Shown: positions 25,201-34,464 of the stretch, in pieces
Position numbering within the stretch: position 1 is the stretch's first letter
Layout: each line of letters opens with the position of its first letter
Source of the DNA: Asterias amurensis
Lineage: Eukaryota > Echinodermata > Asteroidea > Forcipulatida > Asteriidae
Length of the DNA stretch: 64,000 bases
Reading direction: 5' to 3'
Assembly (NCBI RefSeq): GCF_032118995.1
Contig: NC_092650.1
Location: 2,046,001 to 2,110,000, forward strand
Notes under the pieces: model-generated
The model's input: only the letters and a program-made list of their open reading frames with translations
Told to the model about the DNA's origin: nothing
Database searches by the model: none
Made by a program: the position numbers and the translations under genes

Positions 25201-28200
25201 TTTTATGTTTGGAATATAATTGTAGTTGTTTTTTTAGGAGTTTTTTGTGTTTCTGTGTTTGTTACTCTTTGCTTTTTTGGGGGTGCGGGTTGTTTCTGAT
25301 AATAGTAACAACAAATTCCTTAAAAAATGACTAATGATTCTCACCACAGTAATACAACCAATACACTAAACATCTTTAGACCAATTTGTCCATTGACCTC
25401 ACAAGATACCAAAATGTCCTTCCATTCAATCACATCCTACCAAGGCCAGACAATAATTCCATTTTTCACAATTTTAAATTCCATTTATATTCAAATCAGT
25501 GACGACTATAAAAAAACCTCTTCTTTCTATCTTCCCTAGACTAGACACCCGAGCATTCAGGGCCAAGTGAAGCGTAGATGCAACACACACACACAAAGAT
25601 ATCTTGTTTGCACAATGCTTTGGCATGGCCTGCCATGTACCAAACTTTACTAAACGCTGAACTTTAGTTTCTAGATGTGTTTGCTGCATAGGCTTGTGGC
25701 GACAACTCCTCCTTTGGTGATTGGAGTGTCAAGGGGGGGGGGGGGATGGCTTATCAAGTAGTGGCACAGACTCTACCAGGTTACGATCAGACAATCGCCT
25801 TACTAGGATGAATCATGATTGAATCATGAAGGGTCATGCTGAGTAGGGGTATGAAGGAAAGAGGACAACTTACAGGGCTAAAATTTTCAAAGTTGCATCC
25901 TTAGGGGGCCGTTGTCAGTTGTCACACAAGAAGCAACTTTTATTGGCAACTTGGAGGCAACCAACTGCAATGCGTGCAACAGGATCACTTTGGTAGCACA
26001 TGAGTTATTTTTCAAACAATCTCTTTTGATTCCCAAGAAAATTATGGATACATTATTCAAATATTAATCCATCCGCGTCTTCTGATTTGTTGAGATTGCC
26101 TGGGATTGGTGGTTTGTAAATTGTCTCGTGTGACAAGACCCGTAGTGTACATGTACATAAAACATTCGCACTAGAGCTTGAAAAATGTATATATATATAC
26201 AATGATAATAATAATAAAAATAATAAAAGGTATTTATATTGCGCTTTTCCAAAACATGATCAAAGCGCATAACAAAGAAAATGTTAAATTAAAACTAGCT
26301 ATAAACAAATCACTTATCTAATATAGGAAAGAGATAGGTTTTAAGTTTTTGTCTTTAGTTTTTGAAACATCATCAGAACAATTTGTGAACTCCACGTACA
26401 AAAAGACTTTCTTAACCATCCTCCGAACGTTTGCATAAAATGTCCATGAACTTTTAATTATACATCCAAATGACATTAAAATGGTTGCCTGTGATGGATA
26501 TGAAAGGATCTCATCCACGAGACCTGCATTTCCTGTAAGAATATTACTCATAATAAAACACATCAACTTGATTGAAGATTATTAACACACAAAGGGACAA
26601 GGACAAACGGTGCAATACTTGTTCTCTACAACATTGGGCTATTGAAGAGTGACTGATGAAGAAAAGCAGAGTGACTGATGAAGAAAAGCAAAGTACCTGA
26701 GGCTCATTTTTTTTGTCATGTCACATATCTTTCTCAAAACTTCGTTCTTTGTAGATTCTGTTCTAAAATACATACTCATCTTTTAATTTGATCAGTATAC
26801 TTGTTGATTGTTAACTTAGTTCTGAAAATTATTTGAACTAATTTCTCTCTCGTCATGTCACATCTTTCTCAAAACAAATAAATAAACAATACCTGTGTCC
26901 ATGATAAATTATTACCCATAATAAAACACATCAGTTTATCACTAAAATGGTGCATGAAAGGGTTGAAGCACAAATTGTGACTTTGTTTTTAAAGATTTAT
27001 ACTGATTCCAATCATCCTCAGTCAAATAAATCTTAAGTGCTGTCGTCTTGGTGATTTGTTGGAACCTAAGCAGCCTTCCAATACCACATAAATAACCATC
27101 AATAACAACATGACAACACCAGTTCGTGTTCTTAGAAACTCACATACTTATGTTCACATGTTGATTCATGAAGTGTTTCTTAAATAACCAGAGCATTGGA
27201 ATCCTAACAATTATACTTTATAGTATACCCAAGGTTTTATCCATGGTAATCCAAATTTGCTGAAAATTTAAAAACTTAATGTCCAAATTGTACACCTGCG
27301 ATACATATGTAATGTACATGTAACATAATAGAGTGTCCAAATTAAAAAACGGGCCAACACTGTGATTGTATAATAGATGTTAAATTTGCATCGGGATAAA
27401 GAATATTAATTTTGGTTTTTACCCATACTGTGATTGTACTTATTCCCTTTAAACTTTGTGCATTTAGGAATTCATATAATGAGAGCATCTATTCTACACT
27501 TCATAACACACAAGTCTCCTCCTTTTTTTAACACCAAAGAGCAAACAAGCTCATTTGCCTGTACTGTAACAGATGAAACAGACTGTCCGAATTTAAAACA
27601 GGGTTTCCAAATTGTATACCGAATGCCAAAAAGGCACCCAGACACCCTCTTGCTTACGCTATGATAATTATAGCCTACTTTAAGTAACCCCTTTAAACTT
27701 TGTGCATTTAGGTATTAATTATAATGAGAGCATCCTACAATTGGAACTGTCTTCTCCTTATTCACACCAAAGAGCAAACAAGCCTTTTAAACTACCAGCA
27801 ACCATGCTGCTCAGTCAGCCATGTTCTAGTTCCCTTTTTTTCCCCTGGGAGCCATTGATGCAGCCCAGAGAGGCAAACAACCACTGGATGATGCTGACAG
27901 TCTGAATCAACAATCCAAAAGGTTAGGAGCAAAGTATACTCCCCCATCCAGTGTGTGTACTCTACATAGCCTGAGCTGCAGAGCTATTTGCATGCTCTGA
28001 TGGTGTGATAACAATAGGTTTGGGTCAAGGTGTATGCCTCTCTTTGCCTGGCGTGTTTCTCTACAGCAATCCTCCCCTCCGCCTCACTCGCTCTGGCGGC
28101 GGCTCACCGTAATCTAAAATCTATTATTGTTTTCAGGCCTGAGAACTACGCTTCAGCGAGTGACAAAGCACATCAAACTTATTTTTCTCTTTGCTCGGTA

Positions 28201-30780
28201 AACATCATACTTGGTGACCTAGAGTTTTGATGGTGCTGAAGTGGTACTGTTAGTTCTATTGAGAGGTGACTACAATGGTTGGAGGAGAAAGAAAACTGCC
28301 TCATGAAAACACAAAAATATTCCTGAGCAGGAACATGAACTGAGAGAAAACAGGAAACTGAGGGGGAAAAATCCAGCTGGTTTATCTAAAAAGATGAACA
28401 TCTGAAGAGAACACAGGCATCCTTGAGATGAACCATTATTTCATTCAAAGTATTTTATTGGACAGTATGAAGATGTCGCATCCATTACTCTGAATTTGTT
28501 TTACAACTTCAAGTCTTTATTTTGAAAATAGTGTTTTTATTCCATAGAAATTTATATCATTGTCAAAATCTCTGTCACGTCCCCTGAATGCTTTAAGACC
28601 AATCATGGTTACTGTTTTTCCAAACAGCTTTGCTTTGATAATTTTAATTTGAATGGGGGAAACTATTTGGTGATGCCCTAAGACATTCACCGAAAATATC
28701 TGAAAGAATTTAGTTATTCAGAAGAAAAAAATTATTTGGAACTTTGATAAGTTTTTTGTGAGAAGTTTTGAAGAAAAAAAACAATTAAAATATTGGTTAA
28801 AACTGAGATACCTAATTTTTCTAAAAGCTGCATGAATTTTCAAACACCTTTTTAAAAATGAATGTACAGTTTTGCGTGCTCCTTTTAAATTCTATAAACA
28901 ACATAGTTTCTGTAATTACTGGATCAACCTTGTAAACAAGTTTCTTAAATTTTGTTAGTTCTTAAAAGCAGGAATAAGTAAAACCTCCCAAAACTTTTTC
29001 AGCACTTTCAAAAAAATAACATTTTTGATTAAAAATACACCAGATAAACAATTACATCATCTTTCATTATTCTTATCGTAGAAAACATCCTTGTTATTGT
29101 TTGACTTTTGATGTGAAAAATCAATAAATCAATAGGCTCTAAACCAATCAATAAACAACTATCAAAATAAAGTCTTATAGACTTGCTAAGTTCCCTCGTT
29201 TCCAAAACATTCTCTATTTATATTTACAAGGAAAGATGACACTACAAATTTCAGGTCAGATTTCCAGTTACTGCATCCTTTAAAAATTACAAGAAAAGAT
29301 GACACTACAAATTTCAAATCAGATTTCAAGTTACTGCATCCTTTATAAATAAAGTTATGAAGAGAGTTATCCTTGTCCTTTACACACTTGATCCACATCA
29401 GCAAAAGTAATTTGAATATCTCCCAAGTGACCAGTCAAAAAGACCCCTAGATGCACCATCAGGTCAAACCAGTTGATGACAAGGCATAAACACTCCTTGA
29501 AACTAGGCTAACTCTAAAAACAGATAAGTGTGTACATGTACATCAGAACACCACATGTACAAGACGATCATCATTATCATTTACCATGCATTTACCATCA
29601 ATATTCACTCACTGCCCCCCCCCCCCCTTTTCCCAAAGACACACAAATAAAAACCCTCCATAACAACTAAAAAGATGTACATATAACTCATTTACCAGGC
29701 ATCCTCTTCAAACGCACGGCCATGTCACGCCGAAGTCTTTTCACCATCACTATTTCTCACTGTCTGGAAACCCAGCCAGATTTTTGTCTTCTTCTATTCT
29801 ACCCGAGGCCTGTCTCCATGGCCGCGGTGGTATTGTCCCCAAAAGCACTACACCACACTACAGTCCTTGATTATCAATAATGAAAAAAAACCTGCCTCTT
29901 TAAACACCCCGCAAGTTAAAAGAACACCTGTGAAAATGCAAGCGCGACCCTTTCACCGAGCCATTGGTAACAGCAGTTCATATACGGGTGCGGTTGGTTG
30001 CATCATGGCTGCTGGCGACAACTTGTTGAGCAGAGGCAAAGCACAGCCAGCAACTTAAGAGGTCAGATGTATCGCGGCGACCGGGCGGATGTGCCGTGTT
30101 GAGAATGCAGACAGTAATACGATGTAGCTTACATGCAATGCAAGTCCCATCACTACACCACACACACATCAAGTAGGAAGTTCAGAAAAGACAAAATGAC
30201 TGCCAGTGCCGCCGCGTGGCAACAACGACTCTTGCATTGAAAAAAAAACTACACACACATAAACCGTCTCAACTTTTATGACGATCCCCAAAAGATGAGA
30301 TACTCAAAAGTTTTCACTTCACTTTTTCATACCACTCATTTCAGAAACAAACTCTTTAAAACTCCACACCAAACACACTCATGTTCTTTACATATGATTC
30401 AGACCCAATCACCAACAAGATGGAAGATGGAATTTAGTGTCAGAAGAAATTAAAACTACGATCCCAAATAATTATACATTATTAGCTGCATCCTTTAACA
30501 AAGGGTAGATCGTGCTGCACGCAGTGGTTGGATTGCTAGATCCGTCACTCCCACACACGTATAAAACATGAGAAAGAATGCATTGGTCCCAAAAAGCAAG
30601 AGGAACTCTCGACATTTTCAACAGGATGTCAGCCATGTTCAAATCAATCATACAACCACTAATAACTGTCTTCTGTTTTCACATAGGGAGCAATGCTCCA
30701 TGCATGATATGATCGGATGATTTCACCGAGAATTCCTTACCTGTTCTCCTTGCAGGAACGGCTTGCTTTCGGCGAGACAT
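8481..30780 (-). CDS. RREB1: RREB1 (hindsight-type) zinc-finger transcription factor, complete coding gene model
   Basis: Three coding exons: 30780-30741, 16215-15245 and 13232-8481. The junctions keep the frame: exon 1 ends with one spare base before GTAAGG, exon 2 supplies the other two, and the exon 2/3 junction is phase 0 (AAG|GTGAGG, TTCTGCAG|GG). The model gives about 1,920 aa, against roughly 1,700 for human RREB1. RREB1 is a nuclear factor acting downstream of Ras/MAPK and TGF-beta. The family call rests on finger order and on a non-finger block also present in human RREB1 (GFQDLG...FPLIAQVWCE...RRC before a finger). Intron 1 spans 14.5 kb and is full of repeats. Further in-phase small exons there cannot be excluded. 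Confidence 0.85.
13360..13640 (-). repeat. tRNA-Asn-derived SINE
   Basis: The minus strand of about 13426-13498 reads like a tRNA. It has an A-box 'tagctcagttggtagaac', an anticodon-loop GTT (Asn) and a B-box 'ggttcgaatcc', followed by 'cactctagtc'. It is flanked by 'accacaagggaaactgactg', text also found at 41381 and 58431. A degenerate inverted repeat ('gccaacaaagggctggata') lies at 13575-13605. The SINE context argues against a functional tRNA gene. Confidence 0.75.
14032..14402. mobile_element. FB1 long fold-back element
   Basis: The ends 'aaaggaacacgttgccttgg' and 'ccaaggcaacatgtccctt' are inverted. At the centre 'cggccatttatgggagtc' and 'gactcccataaatggccg' meet across about 7 bp (near 14215-14230). 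Same family as 2778-3163. Confidence 0.85.
14857..15054. mobile_element. MITE with 'gcccggttcatacttc' inverted ends
   Basis: The ends 'agcccggttcatacttcctg' and 'agaagtatgaattgggctta' are inverted. 'ttttgacatcacaaattcg' is shared with the copy at 40368-40539. Confidence 0.7.
15245..16215 (-). CDS. RREB1: RREB1 coding exon 2: long disordered linker
   Basis: An exon of 971 nt (323 full codons) between acceptor TCTATGCAG (AG at 16217-16216) and donor AAG|GTGAGG (GT at 15244-15243). The protein is polar, Lys/Arg/Ser-rich then Asp/Glu/Ser-rich, with no fingers. Basic patches such as RRTSRKNAAQRYK and KAPSGKKSKGASK could serve nuclear import or DNA contact. It separates the MSRRKQ tag from the first finger. 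I recall no counterpart of this size in vertebrate RREB1, so it may be lineage-specific. Confidence 0.8.
16303..16436 (+). repeat. Interspersed repeat, 'gaacttcgctc...ggggcac...gcaaagggcac' family
   Basis: Shares 'ttgaacttcgctctgaaggg', 'aactttgcaaagggcacca' and 'agcaaaagcacagggca' with copies at 23270-23460, 23970-24140, 38378-38545 (minus strand) and 63418-63540. Confidence 0.7.
17408..17474 (+). mobile_element. ME1 fragment (3' end)
   Basis: Retains 'ttaccaagtaagtttttatg', 'ggagtaattaccaaaggta' and the terminal 'cttccctttaaa', so it is the last roughly 70 bp of an ME1 copy. Confidence 0.6.
17498..17678 (+). mobile_element. ME2 element (TAGACCGATCC-end MITE)
   Basis: The right end reads 'gtgggcggagcctactggat' then 'cggtcta'. 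The left end keeps 'atagccccgccccattgcg' but has lost the 'accgatcc' block. The interior has 'ggcgcgcgcggcagagttgt' and two boxes, CACATG and CACGTG, 16 bp apart. Sister copies are at 47174-47549 and 52899-53082. Confidence 0.75.
20280..20600 (+). repeat. Dispersed direct duplication, about 240-bp spacing
   Basis: 'ataacaattaacacaaagtc' plus 'tagagtaaaa' occurs at about 20310-20340 and again at about 20535-20565, each preceded by 'tcatc.aatctttttt'. This is a local duplication inside the intron. Confidence 0.7.
20748..20895. mobile_element. Fold-back MITE with 'catgaattaag' ends
   Basis: The arms 'atgaattaag', 'ttttacaaatcccaaaataatgt' (left) and 'acattatttttggatttgtaaaa', 'cttaattcat' (right) are inverted around an AT-rich centre with 'gtaactaact'. 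Confidence 0.7.
21263..21642 (+). mobile_element. ME1 element, diverged full copy
   Basis: From 'ttaagtcactggacacattt' to 'agtgtcctgtgcctttaa'. The core 'gagggagccgtttctcacca' is shared with other ME1 copies. The central hairpin differs from the 'gagacctc' subtype. Confidence 0.8.
22179..22563 (-). mobile_element. ME1 element, full copy, opposite orientation
   Basis: Starts 'ttaaaggcactggacactat' and ends 'ggtgtcccgtgccatttaa'. The core 'attgtgagaaacagctccct' is in reverse orientation relative to 21263-21642. Confidence 0.82.
23270..23460 (+). repeat. Interspersed repeat, 'gcaaagggca' family
   Basis: 'caggccttgaacttctcag', 'ggggcacttctgtgag' and 'caccacggcaattgctgtgg' match the copies at 16303, 23970 and 63418. 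The 3' part carries a short self-complementary 'ccacggcaattgctgtgg'. Confidence 0.7.
23970..24140 (+). repeat. Interspersed repeat, 'gcaaagggca' family
   Basis: 'gaacttcgctcttgaagggg', 'cacagggcaccacggcaat' and 'gctgtgggtgccgtgg' are shared with 23270-23460 and 63418-63540. It gives an open frame (23901-24203), but the frame tracks the repeat rather than a gene. Confidence 0.7.
24590..24636 (+). repeat. Possible retroelement 3' tail with GAATT repeats
   Basis: 'gaaataaactttgctttga' is followed by 'attgaactgaattgaatta', which resembles a non-LTR retrotransposon 3' end with a short tandem tail. A similar AATTG run is at 42615-42640. Identity is uncertain. Confidence 0.35.
26180..26290 (+). repeat. 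TA and ATA microsatellites plus short dispersed repeat
   Basis: (TA)n at about 26188-26199 and ATA/AAT repeats at about 26203-26228 precede 'tatttatattgcgcttttcc' and 'caaagcgcataacaaag', a small inverted 'gcgctt'/'aaagcgc' unit. Confidence 0.5.
26647..26690 (+). repeat. 22-bp tandem duplication
   Basis: Two exact copies of a unit beginning 'gagtgactgatgaagaaaag' stand head to tail. Confidence 0.85.
27440..27800 (+). repeat. Local direct duplication, about 240-bp spacing
   Basis: 'ccctttaaactttgtgcatt' with 'taatgagagcat' and then 'acaccaaagagcaaacaag' occurs at about 27446-27553 and again at about 27690-27783. Confidence 0.75.
29222..29347 (+). repeat. Tandem duplication of about 66 bp
   Basis: Two adjacent units share 'aaagatgacactacaaattt' and 'agttactgcatccttta', with a few substitutions. 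Confidence 0.85.
30741..30780 (-). CDS. RREB1: RREB1 coding exon 1: MSRRKQ N-terminal tag (40 nt)
   Basis: The minus strand reads ATG TCT CGC CGA AAG CAA GCC GTT and on to ACA G, then donor GTAAGG, giving MSRRKQAVPARRT plus one base. The MSRRKQ start is the known N-terminal motif of SALL, FOG, BCL11 and ZNF521 proteins that binds RBBP4/NuRD. The spare base completes the first codon (GAT, Asp) of the exon at 16215. The start is chosen because the motif is only meaningful at the extreme N-terminus. It lies 24-26 kb from the zinc-finger exon, so gene finders may miss it. Confidence 0.75.
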
Positions 30781-31100
30781 GATGCAGTCCTCGGTCGTCC
30801 CACAGAAGAGATGGGATGCGGCCCGACGGCAGTCTAGTGCACCTTGTCACGCTCTAATGTGCAACCTCATGAATAATGCATAATTCTTTTTACACGGCAC
30901 ATCTCCGTCTACTGTAGTCCCAGATCCCGAATTGATAAAAGCCTTTTGCAGACAGTGGTGCTCCAGCTCCCTACCCCTTTCCGTGTGTACTGTGTGCAGC
31001 AGAGAACCTGCCTGCCAACGCATCAAAGGCGGAAACAGACGTGAAACGCATGCGCAACTACCCGGGGTATCCTCCCCCCTAAACACCCGGCATCATCACA
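30781..31100 (-). promoter_or_regulatory. Probable RREB1 5'UTR/promoter region
   Basis: GC- and CpG-richer sequence immediately upstream (in transcription sense) of the MSRRKQ exon. No TATA box could be assigned with confidence, and the transcription start is not determined from sequence. Confidence 0.45.
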
Positions 31101-31738
31101 TGACGACAACTTGCCAGTGTAGGCTTACTCCAGAAAACACCACACAGAGTTTAGGTTTGAGCATGAGAGAGGAGATTTCAATACAAGGTCACCTCAGCTA
31201 TTGCTAGTAGTAGTAGGTAGCTTTTATCACGGCAAGTACACGTAGAAAGAATAGAGATGCATCATCATAATTCAATATTCAGACTCGCCGGTCTATTGCA
31301 CAGGAACCAGCAGTGGATACTCTCAGGAAACCCGCTGTGGATGATGATGCCACTGAACAGGATACTCAAACTTATACTCCATGGCTAGGGTCTCTACACA
31401 CTCCTATCACAGTGTGAATGTTCAATAAGTCATCTGACTCTTTATTTACTTAACCAAAGTGATAAAACTGATGGGCAGACTGAGATGTGCAGTTTTATTC
31501 TATTCAAATTGGTGTTTTTTGGACTTAGGTCACTGGTACATCTGTTGCTGCCTCATCCTTGATTACATTACAATAATTGGTGTGAATGCAATCAGATAGA
31601 CTTTGCTTCATGTGAGGTTTTTGAGTGGGTTTGTGTCATGGGTTCATTACAGACAGCAGAGCAATGCACATACATAGAGTAATGTGTGCTTAAGATAGTC
31701 TTAGGACCTATTAAGCGAGGTATGTTGTGCCAATAGTC

Positions 31739-32087
31739 TTAAAGGCACTGGACACCTGTGGTAATTGTCAAAGACCAGTATTCTCACTGCATAAAATTAC
31801 AAGTCTGTGAAATTTTTGACTCACTCGGTCCATCAAAGTTGCAAGAGAACAATGGAGAAAAAAAAAATTGTTGCACCATGTGTGCAGATGCCTAACAAAA
31901 GTCTTCAGCTGAAGTATTGTATTATTTGAGTGAGAAATTACCTCTTTCTCAAAAACTACGTTACTTCAGAGGGAGCCGTTTCTCACAATGTTTTATACTA
32001 CCAACAGCTCTCCATTGCTTGGTACCAAGAAAGTTTTTATGCTAACAATTATTTTGAGTAATTACCAGTAGTGTCCAGTACCTTTAA
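31739..32087 (+). mobile_element. ME1 element, full copy
   Basis: From 'ttaaaggcactggacacctg' to 'gtgtccagtacctttaa', with core 'gagggagccgtttctcacaa'. Confidence 0.82.
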
Positions 32088-32779
32088 CTGTCAAGACGAA
32101 AATACAACCACCAAAGCCACCATCATGAACAATTTACTGTGAAGAATGCAACCCTGTTTATTTTAATGTGAAATTAGCTTACAACAACAACTTATAACTT
32201 AACCTAACATAACCCAAAGAGCAATTTGATTGATGCTCAAAAAGATTCTGTGTAAAAATTAAATTACACCAAGAGTTTATAGTTCAACTGAAAGTCTGTC
32301 ACCATAGCGACCCCGATATGGTAGTGCAGCTTCAAACCGCTGCTGTGTTCTCTATACGGAATGCATGGTTTTGTCATCAGACAATGGTTATCGGTATTTT
32401 CTCATCTGGTTTTATTCTGCACAGAAAACTCGAGCTCGTGATTTTAACCATGGGATGATAACCCAGGGGCCCCGTGAGCAAAAGTAGAATTGACATTTTG
32501 TGCACATCCCCATTCATGGATACACTTTTTGTTACAAAGACACCACTGAACACTCAGAGTACCTCTTTTTCAGATCTTGCATTCGACAAACTCAATCACT
32601 TTTTATACATCATTGACGTGATTGCTAATTGATACATAAGCCTTTGTATAGTAATTGAGATAACTGTTACGGGAGTGGTTTAGTTCAAACTTATTCATAA
32701 AACGACACAAAAAACACGTGTGAGGCCTACGAGTGACTGTGCACCTTTTTGGTCTAAACATTAATTTAGCGAGTTATAG

Positions 32780-33000
32780 CTGCACGTTACGAGAGCAAAT
32801 ACGGAGTGAACGTAAACGTCGGCAAACTGTGTTGTTTTTGGGTGACGTCGCCACTTTGGGCCTATTGCATGCTCGTATTCCACGTATGACGTATGTGCGC
32901 ACGTACGTACCTGACGTGAAAAATGGTAACTTCACGATGCTATAAAAACGTAAGAGTTTAAGGACACAATCTCACGTTCACGTTCACGCGGAACGTGCAG
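32780..33000. promoter_or_regulatory. ACGT/CRE-like site cluster
   Basis: About a dozen ACGT cores lie in some 220 bp, including TGACGTCG (about 32841), ATGACGTATG (about 32887), CTGACGTGA (about 32913) and 'cacgttcacgttcacgcgga' (about 32973). This density in AT-rich DNA suggests a bZIP/bHLH-responsive element, or a CpG-rich mobile element. Function is inferred. Confidence 0.35.
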
Positions 33001-34419
33001 CCAAACCTCCCTAATAGTGTGGAAACGGGAGTTCCAAAGAGATACAGTACAAAGCATTTGGTTTTGTTGCCGCACATCTCCTCCAGAAAAGCAGTTCTGT
33101 GTGGGTAGCTAGTAGAAAAAATATAATGAAACCATTTATAGGCCTATGACATAGGCAACTTATGCCAGGTGATAGAAGATGCTGACATGATACATGGGGG
33201 AGGATGAGGTGACATTGAGGAAGTATTATAGATGATTAAAATTACAGGTGTCATGTTTGAGGTGGCATGATCTAATCATGATAATTGACAGTGTAATAAT
33301 TGTGTAATTGATTTCACTACTGACATCAAACATTGTTTTTATTTTATTTTTTATTAACGTGATAACTAACTTGACATCATTCAAAACTAACTTATGATTC
33401 GTGAATCTTTCCCAAAATAAAGTAATTGCAACAATTTATACCTTTAAAAGTCGTGGGGGTCTGTACCTCAAGCCCTGGTTTTGGAGACCCCTACCGCACT
33501 TCCCATAAGTTCTTGATTTTTATAACTATCCGTTAGTGATTAATTGAGTGTAAATAAAGTATTCAGATGAAATGAATTGATAACCATGTATAGCGGGAAA
33601 TGAATTAATTTTATATTTTCTTTATGACTTCTTTGGTTAATAGTTTTTGTTTTATGAGAATCGGGCTGTTTCTTCATTAAGCCTATAGGCTTACGTTGCT
33701 AATATTGTTTAGTTTGAAAAGTAGTTGCTTCATGTCTCTGTAACGTGCCTCGAGCGCCATTTGGAAGGATTTCAGCGCTTTTCATAACTTTTTATTATAT
33801 TTCATTTCGACCTCGATCACGTCAGAGGGCGCTGCACAGCTGGCCGTGACCACAGTGTTTAAATAGGGAGGGCCGGCCCCTCTAATGATATTTTTTTTAT
33901 TTCATGAGAGGGCCGGGTAGTGGAATGATTGTGCAAGTTAGAGTTAGAGTCACCATCATCACCAATACCCACAGTAACTCATCGGGTAGAATTGAGACAG
34001 GCCAGTTTTTGTCAGAACCGAAAGTCCCAGAGCCTCTAATTTTCTTCCTCCATGGCCATACGAACCGGAAAGGCCATGTCAGCCAAAATTGGCATGGACA
34101 AACATTTGCAGTGTAAAAATTAGTCTGCGCATCCAGTCTGCAGGTTACATCTCAGACGCACGTCAGCAAGACTTTCATCTTTGGCCTGATTCAAACTTGA
34201 TAAACTTAGGGGGTGACGTCGTTTTTACACACAAAATAATAGTACTAATCCAGAAGTATTTAAACTGCAGTAAGTGTCAATAATGATACGAGTTCAGTAC
34301 TGTTTAGATACCCGATTAGGTGTTTTTTAATTTTTTTTTGCAGAATTTGTTTCGTTTAGAACTTTTTTTGAATCTCCCTCCCAAAAAACACACAAAGCAT
34401 GCAAGAGAGGGGAGGAGTG

Positions 34420-34464
34420 TCGCGTCATCAACCTTTGACCTTGAATTGAAGTCGCCGGTTCAAC
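34420..34464 (+). promoter_or_regulatory. SACM1L proximal promoter/5'UTR with ERR/SF-1-type half-site
   Basis: TGACCTTGA at 34436-34444 is the complement of TCAAGGTCA, the extended half-site for ERR/NR5A nuclear receptors, 20 bp before the ATG. It may lie in the 5'UTR. Confidence 0.3.

Larger units (their letters stand above)
16216..30740 (-). other. RREB1 intron 1 (14.5 kb)
   Basis: A long first intron. It contains the ME1, ME2 and other repeats listed separately, several tandem duplications, homopolymers (poly-C at 19229 and 29617, poly-G at 25732) and AT microsatellites. Non-repetitive, somewhat GC-richer stretches (about 18540-19260, 28020-28230, 29690-30240) are candidate regulatory sequence. 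No further exon was convincing. Confidence 0.65.
31101..34464. other. Intergenic region between the RREB1 and SACM1L starts
   Basis: Head-to-head spacer. It holds an ME1 copy (31739-32087), an ACGT-rich block (32780-33000) and AT-rich sequence. A self-complementary 'agggagggccggcccctct' lies at about 33870. No gene was recognised. Confidence 0.6.

Noticed and set aside
29722..29880. Plus-strand ATG beginning MSRRSLF, reminiscent of the MSRRKQ tag
   Set aside because: The fifth and sixth residues differ, no donor follows in a sensible place, and it is on the strand opposite RREB1. Coincidence.
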